Shown here one piece after another: positions 1-9,048 of a stretch of 64,000 nucleotides of DNA. The notes beneath the pieces were generated by a model, which was not told the DNA's origin, ran no database searches, and saw nothing but the letters and a program-made list of their open reading frames with translations. The first letter of the stretch is position 1. The number at the start of each line of letters is the position of its first letter. A program made the translations under genes and the position numbers. The DNA comes from Mucilaginibacter sp. PAMB04168 (GTDB taxonomy: Bacteria > Bacteroidota > Bacteroidia > Sphingobacteriales > Sphingobacteriaceae): assembly GCF_039634365.2 (NCBI RefSeq), contig NZ_CP155079.2, positions 3,968,001-4,032,000 of the forward strand, in the 5' to 3' direction.

Positions 1-341
1 ATTCGCAAGTGAGTGCCATGCTGGCCGATACCAAAGACATTGGCAGCCTGGTATGGGGTGATGATATCGATCCGCATAAAGGCTTACTGAAGGATGTGCC
101 AAATCATGTTAAACCGCACATTGGCCAATGGGTAGTTACCTCCACTTACTCCAGCTTGTACCCTGCCGGCATACCGCTAGGCCGTGTAAGTAACCTGCAT
201 GCAAAGAGTGGCGGTTTCTTCCTTAACATGGAGGTTAACTTAGCGGTCGATTTTAGCAAACTACAATACGTGTACGTAGTAAATAACAAACTTTCGTTAG
301 AGCGCCAGGCACTGGAGGGGCAGGAAAAACAAGATGAGTAG
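1..341 (+). CDS. mreC: MreC, rod shape-determining protein (C-terminal part)
   Basis: The open frame is already running at the left edge (first whole codon at base 3), so only the C-terminal ~113 residues are present. MreC is a bitopic inner-membrane protein whose periplasmic beta domain links MreB to the elongation peptidoglycan synthase. The visible part matches the end of that domain: a VWGDDIDP segment, then GQWVVTSTYSSLYPAG, then PLGRV, the usual MreC pattern of a hydrophobic strand, a G.vvTSG-like turn and a final strand, followed by a charged tail. The family call rests on these motifs and on the following mreD, mrdA and rodA genes. Its stop overlaps the mreD start by 8 bp, which suggests translational coupling. 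The internal GTG/ATG codons near the left edge are not the real start. Confidence 0.9.
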   Translation, partial: SQVSAMLADTKDIGSLVWGDDIDPHKGLLKDVPNHVKPHIGQWVVTSTYSSLYPAGIPLGRVSNLHAKSGGFFLNMEVNLAVDFSKLQYVYVVNNKLSLERQALEGQEKQDE

Positions 342-849
342 AGCATTGATATATAACCTCATTCGCTTTATTGTGCTGGTGCTTTTACAGGTATTTCTGT
401 TAAAGAACATCAGCCTGTACAACTTATCAGTACCCTACCTGTATATCTTGTTTATTCTGCTGCTCCCGCTCGAAACGCCGAACCTCTTGCTATTTGCCTT
501 ATCGTTTTTAATGGGATTAACCATTGATGCGTTTTATGACACGCCCGGCCTGCATGCTGCAGCCAGTGTGGTACTGGCATTTGTTCGGGTGTTGTTTGTG
601 AGCATAACGGTGCAAAAAGATGGATTTGATAACGAGCCCGAGCCTACGCTGGGCAACATGGGCTTCAGGTGGTTTTTTACTTATGCTGCTATACTTACCC
701 TGTTCCATCACTTTTTTCTTTTCAACCTCGAGGTATTTCGTTTAAACGAAATACAATATACTTTACTGCGTTTCCTGTCAAGTTCAGTATTTACCTTATT
801 TTTGATATTAATATCCAGCTTTTTATTTTACAGAAGGAAAGAACGTTAA
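334..849 (+). CDS. mreD: MreD, rod shape-determining membrane protein
   Basis: A 171-residue, very hydrophobic protein with about five predicted membrane spans (roughly residues 8-25, 32-50, 55-75, 105-130 and 140-165) and a basic C-terminus, the size and topology of MreD. MreD is an integral membrane subunit of the elongasome that works with MreC. A DAFYDTPGLHAAAS segment after the second span matches the conserved short loop of Bacteroidota MreD proteins. The ATG overlaps the end of mreC by 8 bp and mrdA begins one base after its stop, so the genes are one transcription unit. MreD sequences vary widely, so the call relies on topology plus gene order. Confidence 0.9.
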   Translation: MSRALIYNLIRFIVLVLLQVFLLKNISLYNLSVPYLYILFILLLPLETPNLLLFALSFLMGLTIDAFYDTPGLHAAASVVLAFVRVLFVSITVQKDGFDNEPEPTLGNMGFRWFFTYAAILTLFHHFFLFNLEVFRLNEIQYTLLRFLSSSVFTLFLILISSFLFYRRKER

Positions 850-850
850 A

Positions 851-2872
851 ATGAACAGCTATTTTGAGCGACGCTACGTAATTACCGCTATTTTTATTAC
901 GATTGCTTTCATACTGCTGGCAAGGTTGTTTTATATACAAATAATTGACGACCGCTATTTTCTATTTGCCAAAGGCAACGTATTACGGCGTACTATTATT
1001 TACCCTGCCCGCGGCCCTATATTTGACCGCAACAATAAAATACTGGTGCAAAACGTACCCGTATATGATATTTTGGTTACCCCCCGGGAGGTAAAGCCCT
1101 TTGACACGCTGGAGTTTTGCCGCCTGATTGGCATTGATAAAACTGGCTTTGATAAACGCTTTGAAAAAGCCAAAAAATACTCTCCTTTCCGCGCGTCTGT
1201 CTTTGAGAAACAGATTTCGGTGCAGCTTTACGCCCCTTTGCAGGAGAGATTGTCTGATGAATTTAAAGGGTTTACCGTACAGGCCCGCACCGTACGTACC
1301 TACCCCGACTCTGTTGCTGCACACTTTTTAGGCTACATTGGTGAGGCCAGCCAAGCCACTATAGAGAAGTCGGGGGGCTTTTACCGCCCTGGCGACTATG
1401 TAGGCATCTCAGGTATCGAAAGGTCATTTGAAGAAGTATTGCGCGGACAGCGCGGTGTGCGGAATGACATGGTTGATTCGCGCAATGTAAAAAAAGGCAG
1501 CTTTGCCAATGGCGCATATGATACTGTAGCCGTAGCAGGCGAGCGACTGATATCATCGCTGGATATTCGCATACAGAAATTGGGCGAGCAGTTAATGAGG
1601 AATAAAGTAGGCAGCATAGTAGCCATTGAGCCATCAACGGGCGAAATCCTGGCCTTTGTAAGCAGCCCCACATACGATCCTAACCTTATGGCTGGCCGCG
1701 AACGTGGAAACAACATGGCCAAAATGCTGAAAGACCCATACAAGCCAACCTTTGTACGCCCCATTCAGGCTACCTATCCGCCGGGTTCTTCATTTAAGCC
1801 TTTGGATGCGCTTATTGCTTTGCAGGAAGGTATAATTACACCACAAACAACATTCTTTTGTCCGCATTACTACATGGCGGGTAACCATAGGGTAAATTGC
1901 GAGCACTTTGACGGTGTCACCGATCTCAGAAAAGGCATATCTCAATCATGCAACCCTTATTTTTGTAATGTGTTTGATAAGCTGATGAACGTTAACGGAT
2001 CGAGAAACATCCGTAACACCCTCACCACGTGGAAAGAAAAAGTGAACAAGTTTGGGTTTGGGGTTAAGCTGGATGTGGAACTTCCGTTTGAGTACAAAGG
2101 TAACGTGCCGACTCCATTACGTTATGACAGGGTGTTCGGCAAAAATCGCTGGCGGTCAAGCTCTATTATTTCGCTGGCTATTGGCCAGGGAGAATTACTG
2201 GCCACACCCTTACAGATGGCCAATATAGAAGCGGTAATAGCCAACCATGGGTTTTACTACAAACCTCACTTAATTAAGGCCATTGGCGATAAGCAGATCA
2301 TAAAAAAAGAATATACACAAAGAAACTATGTGGGTATTGATGCACAATATTTTGAGCCTGTAATTGATGGCATGCAGGATGTGGTTGACCGTGGTACAGC
2401 TGCACAGGCGCGCATACCGGGCATTGTAATGTGTGGTAAAACCGGTACAGTACAGAACCCGCATGGCAAGAATCACTCGGTATTTGTAGCCTTTGCCCCA
2501 CGCGAAAACCCCAAAATTGCGATTGCCGTAGTGGTAGAAAACGCGGGTTACGGCTCCTCATGGGCAGCCCCTATTGCCAGCTATCTGGTTGAAAAATACT
2601 TGCGCGACACTATCACCAAACCTAAGGCCGAGGTACGTTACATCCTCAACGCCAACTTACTCCCCCCTCCTCCGGGATGGAAGCCTCCGGTAAAGAAGCT
2701 GTCCAAAAAAGATAGTTTGCGCAGAGATAGCCTCAGAAAGGACAGCATAAAAAAACGCAAGGCCGATACCATCAGCGTTAAACCCGAACTGCGGTCGGCA
2801 GGTAAGAAAAACAAGAACGATACGGTAAACAAGATACTGGCTTATGAGCCAAAACGAAGAGAGGATGAATAA
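851..2872 (+). CDS. mrdA: Penicillin-binding protein 2 (elongation transpeptidase)
   Basis: 673-residue class B PBP that cross-links peptidoglycan during lateral wall growth, partnered with RodA (encoded next). One N-terminal membrane anchor (about residues 10-30) is followed by the pedestal/dimerisation domain (about 45-220) and the transpeptidase domain (about 230-590). The three active-site motifs are visible: S313-S-F-K316 (catalytic Ser313), S366-C-N368 and K530-T-G532. After the catalytic domain comes a tail of about 60 residues (from about 610) rich in Lys, Arg, Ser and Asp, with a repeated KDSLRRDSLRKDSIKK-like pattern, predicted disordered and not needed for catalysis. The gene follows mreD by one base and overlaps rodA by 8 bp if rodA starts at 2865. 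Confidence 0.96.
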   Translation: MNSYFERRYVITAIFITIAFILLARLFYIQIIDDRYFLFAKGNVLRRTIIYPARGPIFDRNNKILVQNVPVYDILVTPREVKPFDTLEFCRLIGIDKTGFDKRFEKAKKYSPFRASVFEKQISVQLYAPLQERLSDEFKGFTVQARTVRTYPDSVAAHFLGYIGEASQATIEKSGGFYRPGDYVGISGIERSFEEVLRGQRGVRNDMVDSRNVKKGSFANGAYDTVAVAGERLISSLDIRIQKLGEQLMRNKVGSIVAIEPSTGEILAFVSSPTYDPNLMAGRERGNNMAKMLKDPYKPTFVRPIQATYPPGSSFKPLDALIALQEGIITPQTTFFCPHYYMAGNHRVNCEHFDGVTDLRKGISQSCNPYFCNVFDKLMNVNGSRNIRNTLTTWKEKVNKFGFGVKLDVELPFEYKGNVPTPLRYDRVFGKNRWRSSSIISLAIGQGELLATPLQMANIEAVIANHGFYYKPHLIKAIGDKQIIKKEYTQRNYVGIDAQYFEPVIDGMQDVVDRGTAAQARIPGIVMCGKTGTVQNPHGKNHSVFVAFAPRENPKIAIAVVVENAGYGSSWAAPIASYLVEKYLRDTITKPKAEVRYILNANLLPPPPGWKPPVKKLSKKDSLRRDSLRKDSIKKRKADTISVKPELRSAGKKNKNDTVNKILAYEPKRREDE

Positions 2873-4127
2873 TCAGCGTAGTTTTTTCTTTAATGTAGAC
2901 TGGTTAACAGTATTACTTTACCTGGCCCTTTGCACCATTGGCTGGTTTAACATTCATGCTGCCGTTTTTGACGAAACGCATCCAAGTATTGTTGATTTGG
3001 ATACCAATTATGGCAAGCAATTCATATTCATCCTATCGGCCATTGTATTGGGCGCTGTTATCTTGCTTTTGGATAGCCGCTTTTTTAGCGGCCTGGCTCC
3101 GGTATTTTATGTTGTTACCGTACTGTTGTTATTAGTAGTTTTAGTAGTTGGCCGCAATGTGGGCGGCAACCAGGCCTGGATACCGTTGGGCAGCTTCAGG
3201 CTTCAACCCTCCGAATTTGCCAAGTTTAGTACCTGCCTGTTGCTGGCTCGATACTTAAGCGGTGTAAACGTTCGTATTACAGAACCTAAATCTTTTTTTA
3301 CAGCGGCGGGTATTATTGCATTACCCATGATGCTTATTATGCTGCAGCCCGATACCGGTTCTACACTCGTTTTTTGTTCGCTTATATTTGTACTCTATCG
3401 CGAAGGCCTTTCACCCTACTTTCTCATTATTGCAGGTGTGCTTATAGCCTTGTTTGTATTATCACTATTGTTTAATCAATTGTACTTAATTGGAGCGTTG
3501 GTAGTTTTAACCGTTTTAGTGGTTTACCTGCTGCGCTTGCGAAGAGACGCTATTATTGCGTTAGTGGGCGCATTAATAGTTTCTATTGCCTTTATATTCA
3601 GCGTTAACTTCTTATACAAAAACGTACTCCAAGCGCATCAAAAATCCCGTATCGACGAGCTTTTGGGTATATCGAGCGACCCCCGGGGAGCGGGTTATAA
3701 TGTTAATCAGTCTAAGATTGCCATTGGTTCGGGTAAGCTGTGGGGTAAAGGTTATTTACAGGGTACGCAAACCAAGTACTCGTTTGTACCCGCCCAAAGT
3801 ACCGACTTTATTTTTTGTACTATTGGCGAGGAATGGGGCTTTGCAGGCTCGGTGGTGGTTATTGGCCTGTTTATGTTTATGCTCATGCGCGTCATCATGA
3901 TGGCCGAAAGGCAACGATCGCCTTTCTCGCGCGTTTACGGTTACGGGGTAGCCTCCATCCTCTTTTTTCACCTGGTTATCAACATCGGTATGACGATAGG
4001 CCTGGTGCCGGTTATAGGCATCCCCTTACCTTTTATTAGCTATGGCGGTTCGTCGCTGTGGAGCTTTACTATCCTGTTATTCATTCTGATTAAGCTGGAC
4101 TCGAACCGGTTAGGCCACGTGCTATAA
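2865..4127 (+). CDS. rodA: RodA, SEDS peptidoglycan polymerase
   Basis: SEDS-family glycosyltransferase that polymerises lipid II in the elongasome with PBP2. About ten membrane spans cover the protein. Typical RodA motifs are seen: GGNQAWIPLG followed by LQPSEFAKF in the first half, LQPDTGST in the middle, and IGEEWGFAG plus a late GIPLPFISYGGSS loop. An in-frame ATG also exists at 2844. I chose 2865 because it gives the same 8-bp overlap with the upstream gene as mreC/mreD and starts just before the conserved FFFNVDWLTVLLYL segment; the 2844 start would add seven residues (427 in total). It is the last gene of the operon, and a long-range inverted repeat follows. Confidence 0.95.
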   Translation: MNNQRSFFFNVDWLTVLLYLALCTIGWFNIHAAVFDETHPSIVDLDTNYGKQFIFILSAIVLGAVILLLDSRFFSGLAPVFYVVTVLLLLVVLVVGRNVGGNQAWIPLGSFRLQPSEFAKFSTCLLLARYLSGVNVRITEPKSFFTAAGIIALPMMLIMLQPDTGSTLVFCSLIFVLYREGLSPYFLIIAGVLIALFVLSLLFNQLYLIGALVVLTVLVVYLLRLRRDAIIALVGALIVSIAFIFSVNFLYKNVLQAHQKSRIDELLGISSDPRGAGYNVNQSKIAIGSGKLWGKGYLQGTQTKYSFVPAQSTDFIFCTIGEEWGFAGSVVVIGLFMFMLMRVIMMAERQRSPFSRVYGYGVASILFFHLVINIGMTIGLVPVIGIPLPFISYGGSSLWSFTILLFILIKLDSNRLGHVL

Positions 4128-4217
4128 CAAGCAGTTTATAAACTCAAATTATAATAACCAATGTAATTAACTTCGCTGCTCTACTGCAAGCGTTAAATTG
4201 GCCTGCTTGTTATTTTT
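4124..4217 (+). terminator. Possible rodA terminator (long-range hairpin)
   Basis: An 11-bp perfect inverted repeat (4124-4134 with 4203-4213) begins at the rodA stop codon and is followed by five T residues at 4213-4217. The 68-nt loop is long and only weakly self-complementary, so this is a weak candidate. Confidence 0.3.
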
Positions 4218-4257
4218 AAAACGGTTGCTTAACTTGTAGTACCAATCAGTAAAAAAA

Positions 4258-4866
4258 ATGCCATCCTGTAACCCACAACACGACGCCTACATTGGCAAAG
4301 CGGCCGATTTTGCAAAACCCATTCTTATTCATTTACGCGAGTTAGTACACCAAGCCTGTCCAGAAATTGAAGAAACTATTAAATGGAGCATGCCTTTTTT
4401 TGAGTGCAAAGGTGCCGTTTGCAACATGGCCTCGTTTAAGCAGCATTGTGCGTTCGGTTTTTGGAAAGGTTCATTACTCACCGATCCCCATAACCTGCTT
4501 AGTGTTAAAGATAATAATGCCACGGGCCAGTTGGGACGCATAACCGCTGTAACTGATATGCCTTCGGCGGAAATTTTGATAGCGTATATACGCGAGGCTG
4601 TGGCGCTCAACGAAAAGGGTGTAAAAGTGGTAAAAGGTAAACCTGCCGAAAAAGCGGAACTGCTTATTCCGGATTACTTTGTTGATTTTCTGAAAGGCCA
4701 TCCGAAAGCTGAGACACAATTTAACCAGTACGCTTACTCGCACAAAAAGGAATACCTGGAGTGGATTACCGGTGCTAAAACGGAAGCCACCCGCTTAAAG
4801 CGTATGCAATCTGCAGTAGCACTTTTAAGTGAGGGCAAGTCAAAAAATTGGAAGTATCAGAAATAA
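4258..4866 (+). CDS. YdeI/OmpD-associated family protein with DUF1801-like domain
   Basis: 202 residues. The N-terminal half (about 10-120) looks like a DUF1801/YdhG-type domain, with the pattern L..LV....PEIEETIKWSMPFF and a later CAFGFWKG. The C-terminal half (about 140-200) matches the YdeI/OmpD-associated helical segment, with a PDYFVDFL helix and a Y...KKEYLEWITGAKTEATR motif. Biochemical function is unknown; relatives were linked to peptide resistance in Salmonella, but no enzymatic role is established. Probably cytosolic: no signal peptide or membrane span. It is a single gene between rodA and a convergent CWC gene. The ATG at 4258 follows an A-rich stretch and is the only sensible start. 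Confidence 0.8.
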   Translation: MPSCNPQHDAYIGKAADFAKPILIHLRELVHQACPEIEETIKWSMPFFECKGAVCNMASFKQHCAFGFWKGSLLTDPHNLLSVKDNNATGQLGRITAVTDMPSAEILIAYIREAVALNEKGVKVVKGKPAEKAELLIPDYFVDFLKGHPKAETQFNQYAYSHKKEYLEWITGAKTEATRLKRMQSAVALLSEGKSKNWKYQK

Positions 4867-4899
4867 AATTTCAAGTAGTCCACGATAATAAGTCGGTAT

Positions 4900-5012
4900 C
4901 CTCTCAAACGGTAGTTAGAGGTCCTTTCGAATTAACAAGCTCACCGAGTGGAAAGATTCCTCACTGCCGGTCGGATGAACAAGTATGTTGAGACCGTCAG
5001 GAAGTTTGTACG
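4900..5012. repeat. Degenerate intergenic repeat-like sequence
   Basis: Non-coding stretch between two convergent genes that resembles the degenerate, partly self-complementary intergenic repeats common in Bacteroidota (GAGGTCCTTTCGA ... AAAGATTCCTCACTGCCGGTCGG). The arms AGAGGTCCTTTC and GAAAGATTCCTC are imperfect inverted copies. The family assignment is from general impression only. Confidence 0.25.
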
Positions 5013-5020
5013 TGTTTAAG

Positions 5021-5230
5021 TTATAGCCCTTCCTGGTATTCCTTTTGCAACTCGAGCAAGCAGTTGGCGCATAGGCAGCCGTCGTACAGCTCTGCCACGT
5101 ATTGCACCTCGTTTATAGTGAGCTGAACCGCGCTGCACTGGCAGCGCGTGTAAGAATTGGCCTTGCACTCAAAAGCCGTGCGACAGCGGTCGCATTGTAT
5201 TATTTCGTGCTTTTGAAACGTGGTGTGCAT
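5021..5230 (-). CDS. Small cysteine-rich CWC-family protein
   Basis: 69 residues with seven cysteines. The arrangement CDRCRTAFEC, then CQC, then CLCANCL matches the cysteine-rich CWC family of small bacterial zinc-ribbon-like proteins of unknown function (this copy has CQC where the family name residue Trp usually sits). No signal peptide, so probably a cytosolic metal-binding protein. It lies downstream of nrdA in the same direction but is separated from it by a strong terminator, so it is probably transcribed only by read-through or from a weak promoter of its own. Confidence 0.75.
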   Translation of the reverse strand: MHTTFQKHEIIQCDRCRTAFECKANSYTRCQCSAVQLTINEVQYVAELYDGCLCANCLLELQKEYQEGL

Positions 5231-5242
5231 GATTACAAATAT

Positions 5243-5275
5243 AAAAAGCCCTGAAGTAATAATACTTCAGGGCTT
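5243..5275 (-). terminator. Rho-independent terminator of nrdA
   Basis: Perfect 13-bp stem (5246-5258 paired with 5263-5275) with a 4-nt loop. Read on the minus strand it is followed by a run of T residues, and it starts 26 bases after the nrdA stop codon. Confidence 0.85.
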
Positions 5276-5300
5276 AGTCATTTATTGTAAGAGGTTGTGC

Positions 5301-7679
5301 TTATGCAGAGCAGGTTACGCAGCCTTCTTCCATTGAGCAGGTTGGGCCGGCTGGCACATCATCTGCAACGGTGGCAACCTGGGCCGGAATAACCGGATCC
5401 ATGTTTTTGCCGCCTTGGTTTTCTACTGTAAACTTAACTGCTTGCGATGCTGCCTGTGTACGCAGGTAATACATACCAGTTTTCAAACCTTTTTTCCAGG
5501 CATAGAAGTGCATCGATGTTAACTTAGATGCATTTGGCGCATTGATAAACAAGTTAAGCGATTGCGACTGGCAAATGTAAGCGCCACGGTCGGCAGCCAT
5601 ATCAATGATGTTACGCATTTTGATCTCCCAAACTGTTTTGTACAGTTCTTTCAAGTCGGCCGGAATTTCGGCAATGCCCTGTATTGATCCGTTTGCGGTA
5701 ATGATCTGATCTTTAATGTTACCGTTCCAAAGGTTGCGGTCAACCAGGTCACGTAACAGGTGCTTGTTCACAATCACAAACTCACCGCTTAATACACGGC
5801 GGGTATAAATATTTGAGGTATAAGGCTCAAAGCACTCGTTGTTACCCAAAATTTGCGATGTTGATGCTGTGGGCATTGGCGCTACCAACAGGGAATTACG
5901 CACGCCATGGTTCATTACATCCAAGCGTAGGTTTTCCCAATCCCAGCGGCTGCTGGCAGGTTTAACACCCCACAGGTCAAACTGAAACTTACCTTCAGAA
6001 AGTGGCGAGCCTTTAAATGTTTCGTAAGCACCATCTTTAATAGCCAGGTCTTTTGAAGCCGTCATGGCTGCAAAGTAGATGGTTTCAAAAATCTCTTTGT
6101 TCAGTTGCTTGGCCTCGTCACTTTCAAATGGCATACGCAGGCAAATGAACGTATCTGCCAAACCTTGTACACCTAAACCAATAGGACGGTGACGCAGGTT
6201 AGAATACTCGGCTTCTTTAACCGGGTAGTAGTTATGGTCAATGATCTTATTCAGGTTTAAAGTAGCCTGATAGGTTACTTCATATAATTTTTCATGATCA
6301 AACTTACCGTTTATTACGTAGCGCGGTAATGCCAGCGACGCCAGGTTACAAACAGCTACCTCATCAGCGGAGGTATACTCCATAATTTCGGTACATAAGT
6401 TTGAACTTTTAATGGTACCCAAATTTTGCTGATTTGATTTGCTGTTAGCCGCATCTTTATATAAAAGGTAAGGCGTACCGGTTTCAACTTGTGAATCCAA
6501 TATAGCGTACCAAAGTTCTTGTGCTTTTACTTTTTTGCGTGCACGGCCTTCATTTTCGTATTTAGTATACAAAGCTTCGAACTCTGCACCAAAACACTCG
6601 GCCAGGCCTGGTGCTTCATGCGGGCAGAATAAGCTCCAATCTTCGTTAGCTTCTACACGTTTCATGAACAAGTCGCAAATCCACAGGGCATAGAATAGAT
6701 CGCGTGCGCGCATTTCTTCTTTACCGTGGTTCTTGCGCAGGTCAAGAAATTCGAAAACATCAGCATGCCATGGTTCCAGGTAAATAGCGAAAGCTCCTTT
6801 ACGCTTGCCACCACCCTGGTCAACGTAACGGGCAGTATCATTAAACACACGCAGCATTGGGATAATACCGTTGCTGGTACCGTTAGTACCGCTGATGTAA
6901 GAACCGGTTGCACGTACATTGTGAATGCTTAAACCAATACCGCCGGCACTTTGTGAAATTTGTGCAGTTTGTTTAAGCGTATCGTAAATACCTTCAATGC
7001 TATCATCTTTCATGGTTAATAAAAAGCATGATGACATTTGAGGTTTTGGCGTACCTGCATTAAACAAGGTTGGTGTAGCATGCGTAAACCAACGCTCACT
7101 CATCAGGTTGTATGTTTTGATAGCGCTATCAATATCCTCTTTGTGGATACCTACCGATACACGCATGAACAAATGCTGCGGACGCTCGGCGATGCGGCCG
7201 TCTAACTTTAACAGGTATGATTTCTCAAGGGTTTTAAAACCAAAATAGTCAAAACCAAAGTCGCGATCATAAATAATGCTGCTGTCTAATACATCGGCAT
7301 TGGCTTCAATTACATCCCAAACATCATCGGCTATTAAAGATGCGTTTCTGCCGGTTTTAGGATCTTTGTAATTATAAAGCTTACGCATAGTTTCGCTAAA
7401 CGACTTAACCGTGTTTTTATGCAGGTTTGATACTGCTATACGCGAAGCTAGCAAAGCATAATCGGGATGCTTAGTGGTTAGTGATGCAGCAGTTTCTGCA
7501 GCCAGGTTATCCAGTTCGGAAGTGGTTACTCCGTCGTATAAACCTTCAATTACCTTGCGGGCCACATCTACCGGGTCAACCAGGTGCGGGTTTAGGCCGT
7601 AGCATAATTTTTCAATACGCGCGGTAATTTTATCAAATTTTACCGACTCCGTTCTTCCGTCTCTTTTAATTACAAACAT
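5301..7679 (-). CDS. nrdA: Class Ia ribonucleoside-diphosphate reductase, alpha subunit
   Basis: 792-residue large subunit that reduces ribonucleoside diphosphates, using a radical generated in NrdB. An N-terminal ATP cone (about 1-92) provides overall allosteric control. Active-site cysteines are Cys218 (in QMSSCFLL), Cys429 (SNLCTEIMEY) and Cys444 (EVAVCNLASL). The GMYYLRT segment supplies the paired radical-transfer tyrosines. The C-terminal shuttle pair is Cys787 and Cys790 (CVTC). Length, cysteine numbering and long sequence stretches coincide with what I remember of human RRM1 rather than E. coli NrdA, so this is the eukaryote-like class Ia subgroup. It is downstream of nrdB with a 130-bp gap and ends in a strong terminator. 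Confidence 0.97.
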   Translation of the reverse strand: MFVIKRDGRTESVKFDKITARIEKLCYGLNPHLVDPVDVARKVIEGLYDGVTTSELDNLAAETAASLTTKHPDYALLASRIAVSNLHKNTVKSFSETMRKLYNYKDPKTGRNASLIADDVWDVIEANADVLDSSIIYDRDFGFDYFGFKTLEKSYLLKLDGRIAERPQHLFMRVSVGIHKEDIDSAIKTYNLMSERWFTHATPTLFNAGTPKPQMSSCFLLTMKDDSIEGIYDTLKQTAQISQSAGGIGLSIHNVRATGSYISGTNGTSNGIIPMLRVFNDTARYVDQGGGKRKGAFAIYLEPWHADVFEFLDLRKNHGKEEMRARDLFYALWICDLFMKRVEANEDWSLFCPHEAPGLAECFGAEFEALYTKYENEGRARKKVKAQELWYAILDSQVETGTPYLLYKDAANSKSNQQNLGTIKSSNLCTEIMEYTSADEVAVCNLASLALPRYVINGKFDHEKLYEVTYQATLNLNKIIDHNYYPVKEAEYSNLRHRPIGLGVQGLADTFICLRMPFESDEAKQLNKEIFETIYFAAMTASKDLAIKDGAYETFKGSPLSEGKFQFDLWGVKPASSRWDWENLRLDVMNHGVRNSLLVAPMPTASTSQILGNNECFEPYTSNIYTRRVLSGEFVIVNKHLLRDLVDRNLWNGNIKDQIITANGSIQGIAEIPADLKELYKTVWEIKMRNIIDMAADRGAYICQSQSLNLFINAPNASKLTSMHFYAWKKGLKTGMYYLRTQAASQAVKFTVENQGGKNMDPVIPAQVATVADDVPAGPTCSMEEGCVTCSA

Positions 7680-7809
7680 GGCGATGTTTTATTATTTAGT
7701 AGCTAATATTAAGTATGGACACTTTTACTAGCTGCTTATGTTGAATATTGTTAATTACTTATGATGTTGTTAATCGTGATAATTGATGCTAGGTACTTGA
7801 TAGCGCTTC

Positions 7810-8790
7810 TTAAAAATCCTCATCCAATGAAAATGCCTGACCCGAAGGTTGCGCGTTAAGTACACCGCTCTTTTGATAATCGCCAACGCGTTTTTCAAAG
7901 AAGTTGGTTTTGCCTTGCAATGATATCATTTCCATAAAATCGAACGGATTGGTAGCGTTGTACACTTTGTCATATCCTAGTTCCTGTAACCAGCGATCTG
8001 CCACAAACTCAATGTACTGGCTCATCAAGTCGGCATTCATACCAATTAATCTAACTGGCAGCGCATCGGTAATAAATTCCTTTTCAATTTCTACAGCCTC
8101 AGTAATGATTCCGGTAGCTTCTTCTTTGCTCAATTTATTCTCTAACATTGAGTACAACAAACAGGCAAATTCGCAATGCATACCTTCATCGCGAGAGATC
8201 AATTCATTACTGAAGGTTAAGCCCGGCATTAAGCCACGTTTTTTTAACCAAAAGATAGAGCAGAAACTTCCGGAAAAGAAGATGCCTTCTACGGCAGCAA
8301 AAGCAACCAGGCGTTGAGCAAAGGTTCCGTTATTGATCCATTTTAAAGCCCATTGCGCTTTTTTACCCACGCAAGGCACGGTGTCAATAGCATGAAATAA
8401 ACGATCTTTCTCTACCGGGTCTTTAACATACGTATCAATCAGTAAGGCGTAGGTTTCTGAATGGATATTCTCCATCATGATCTGGAAACCGTAAAAACAA
8501 CGCGCCTCTGGCACCTGTACCTCGCTCATAAAGTTTACGGCCAGGTTTTCATTCACAATACCATCGCTGGCCGCAAAAAAAGCAAGCACATGCGATACAA
8601 AGTGACGTTCGCCATCGTTTAGACCATCCCAATGCTTTTGGTCGTCTGATAGATCAATTTCTTCTGCTGTCCAAAAGCTGGCTTCATGCTTTTTGTACAT
8701 CTCCCAAATTGCCGGGTAATTGATCGGCAGGATAACAAAACGGTCTTTGTTCTCTTTTAATAATACTTCGTTTTCCTGGCTCATATTCAT
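7810..8790 (-). CDS. nrdB: Class Ia ribonucleoside-diphosphate reductase, beta subunit
   Basis: 326-residue radical-generating subunit. Ferritin-like helices carry the di-iron ligands and the radical tyrosine: Asp76 (AASDGIVNEN), Glu107 and His110 with Tyr114 (MENIHSETYALL), and the later Glu/His pair in SRDEGMHCEF. The C-terminal SLDEDF tail is the acidic peptide that docks on the alpha subunit. Motif spacing resembles eukaryotic R2 proteins, matching the eukaryote-like NrdA encoded next. A second ATG two codons downstream (8784) is an equally possible start. It is first in the nrdB-nrdA order; a candidate promoter lies about 210 bp upstream. Confidence 0.97.
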   Translation of the reverse strand: MNMSQENEVLLKENKDRFVILPINYPAIWEMYKKHEASFWTAEEIDLSDDQKHWDGLNDGERHFVSHVLAFFAASDGIVNENLAVNFMSEVQVPEARCFYGFQIMMENIHSETYALLIDTYVKDPVEKDRLFHAIDTVPCVGKKAQWALKWINNGTFAQRLVAFAAVEGIFFSGSFCSIFWLKKRGLMPGLTFSNELISRDEGMHCEFACLLYSMLENKLSKEEATGIITEAVEIEKEFITDALPVRLIGMNADLMSQYIEFVADRWLQELGYDKVYNATNPFDFMEMISLQGKTNFFEKRVGDYQKSGVLNAQPSGQAFSLDEDF

Positions 8791-8998
8791 CCTTTTAATA
8801 TCTTATTTCTCTCTCAAATACCGACAGCCAACCCAGCCGCCCAACTGTTAATCAGGTTATTGTGTTTGCTGTATAGTGGTGGTTTTTAGTTACTTCACCT
8901 GCACATTTCGGGGCCAGCAGACTTAGATTGCCTAACTACCCTTGCTTTACCGGAGACAGCCGATAACTGTGATGAATTCTGTGAAGAACTCATGGTAT

Positions 8999-9048
8999 CA
9001 AATGTACATACTAACTACGTTTGGATTTCATGGTGGTTTAACGTAGTT
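8999..9048 (-). promoter_or_regulatory. Candidate nrdB promoter with inverted-repeat operator
   Basis: On the minus strand TACATTTG (8999-9006) fits the Bacteroidota -7 consensus TAnnTTTG. No TTG is present where the -33 element should lie; instead a 9-bp perfect inverted repeat (9013-9021 and 9040-9048, arms AACTACGTT/AACGTAGTT) occupies that place, as expected for an activator or repressor site. The start would leave a leader of about 200 nt before nrdB. Confidence 0.35.
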
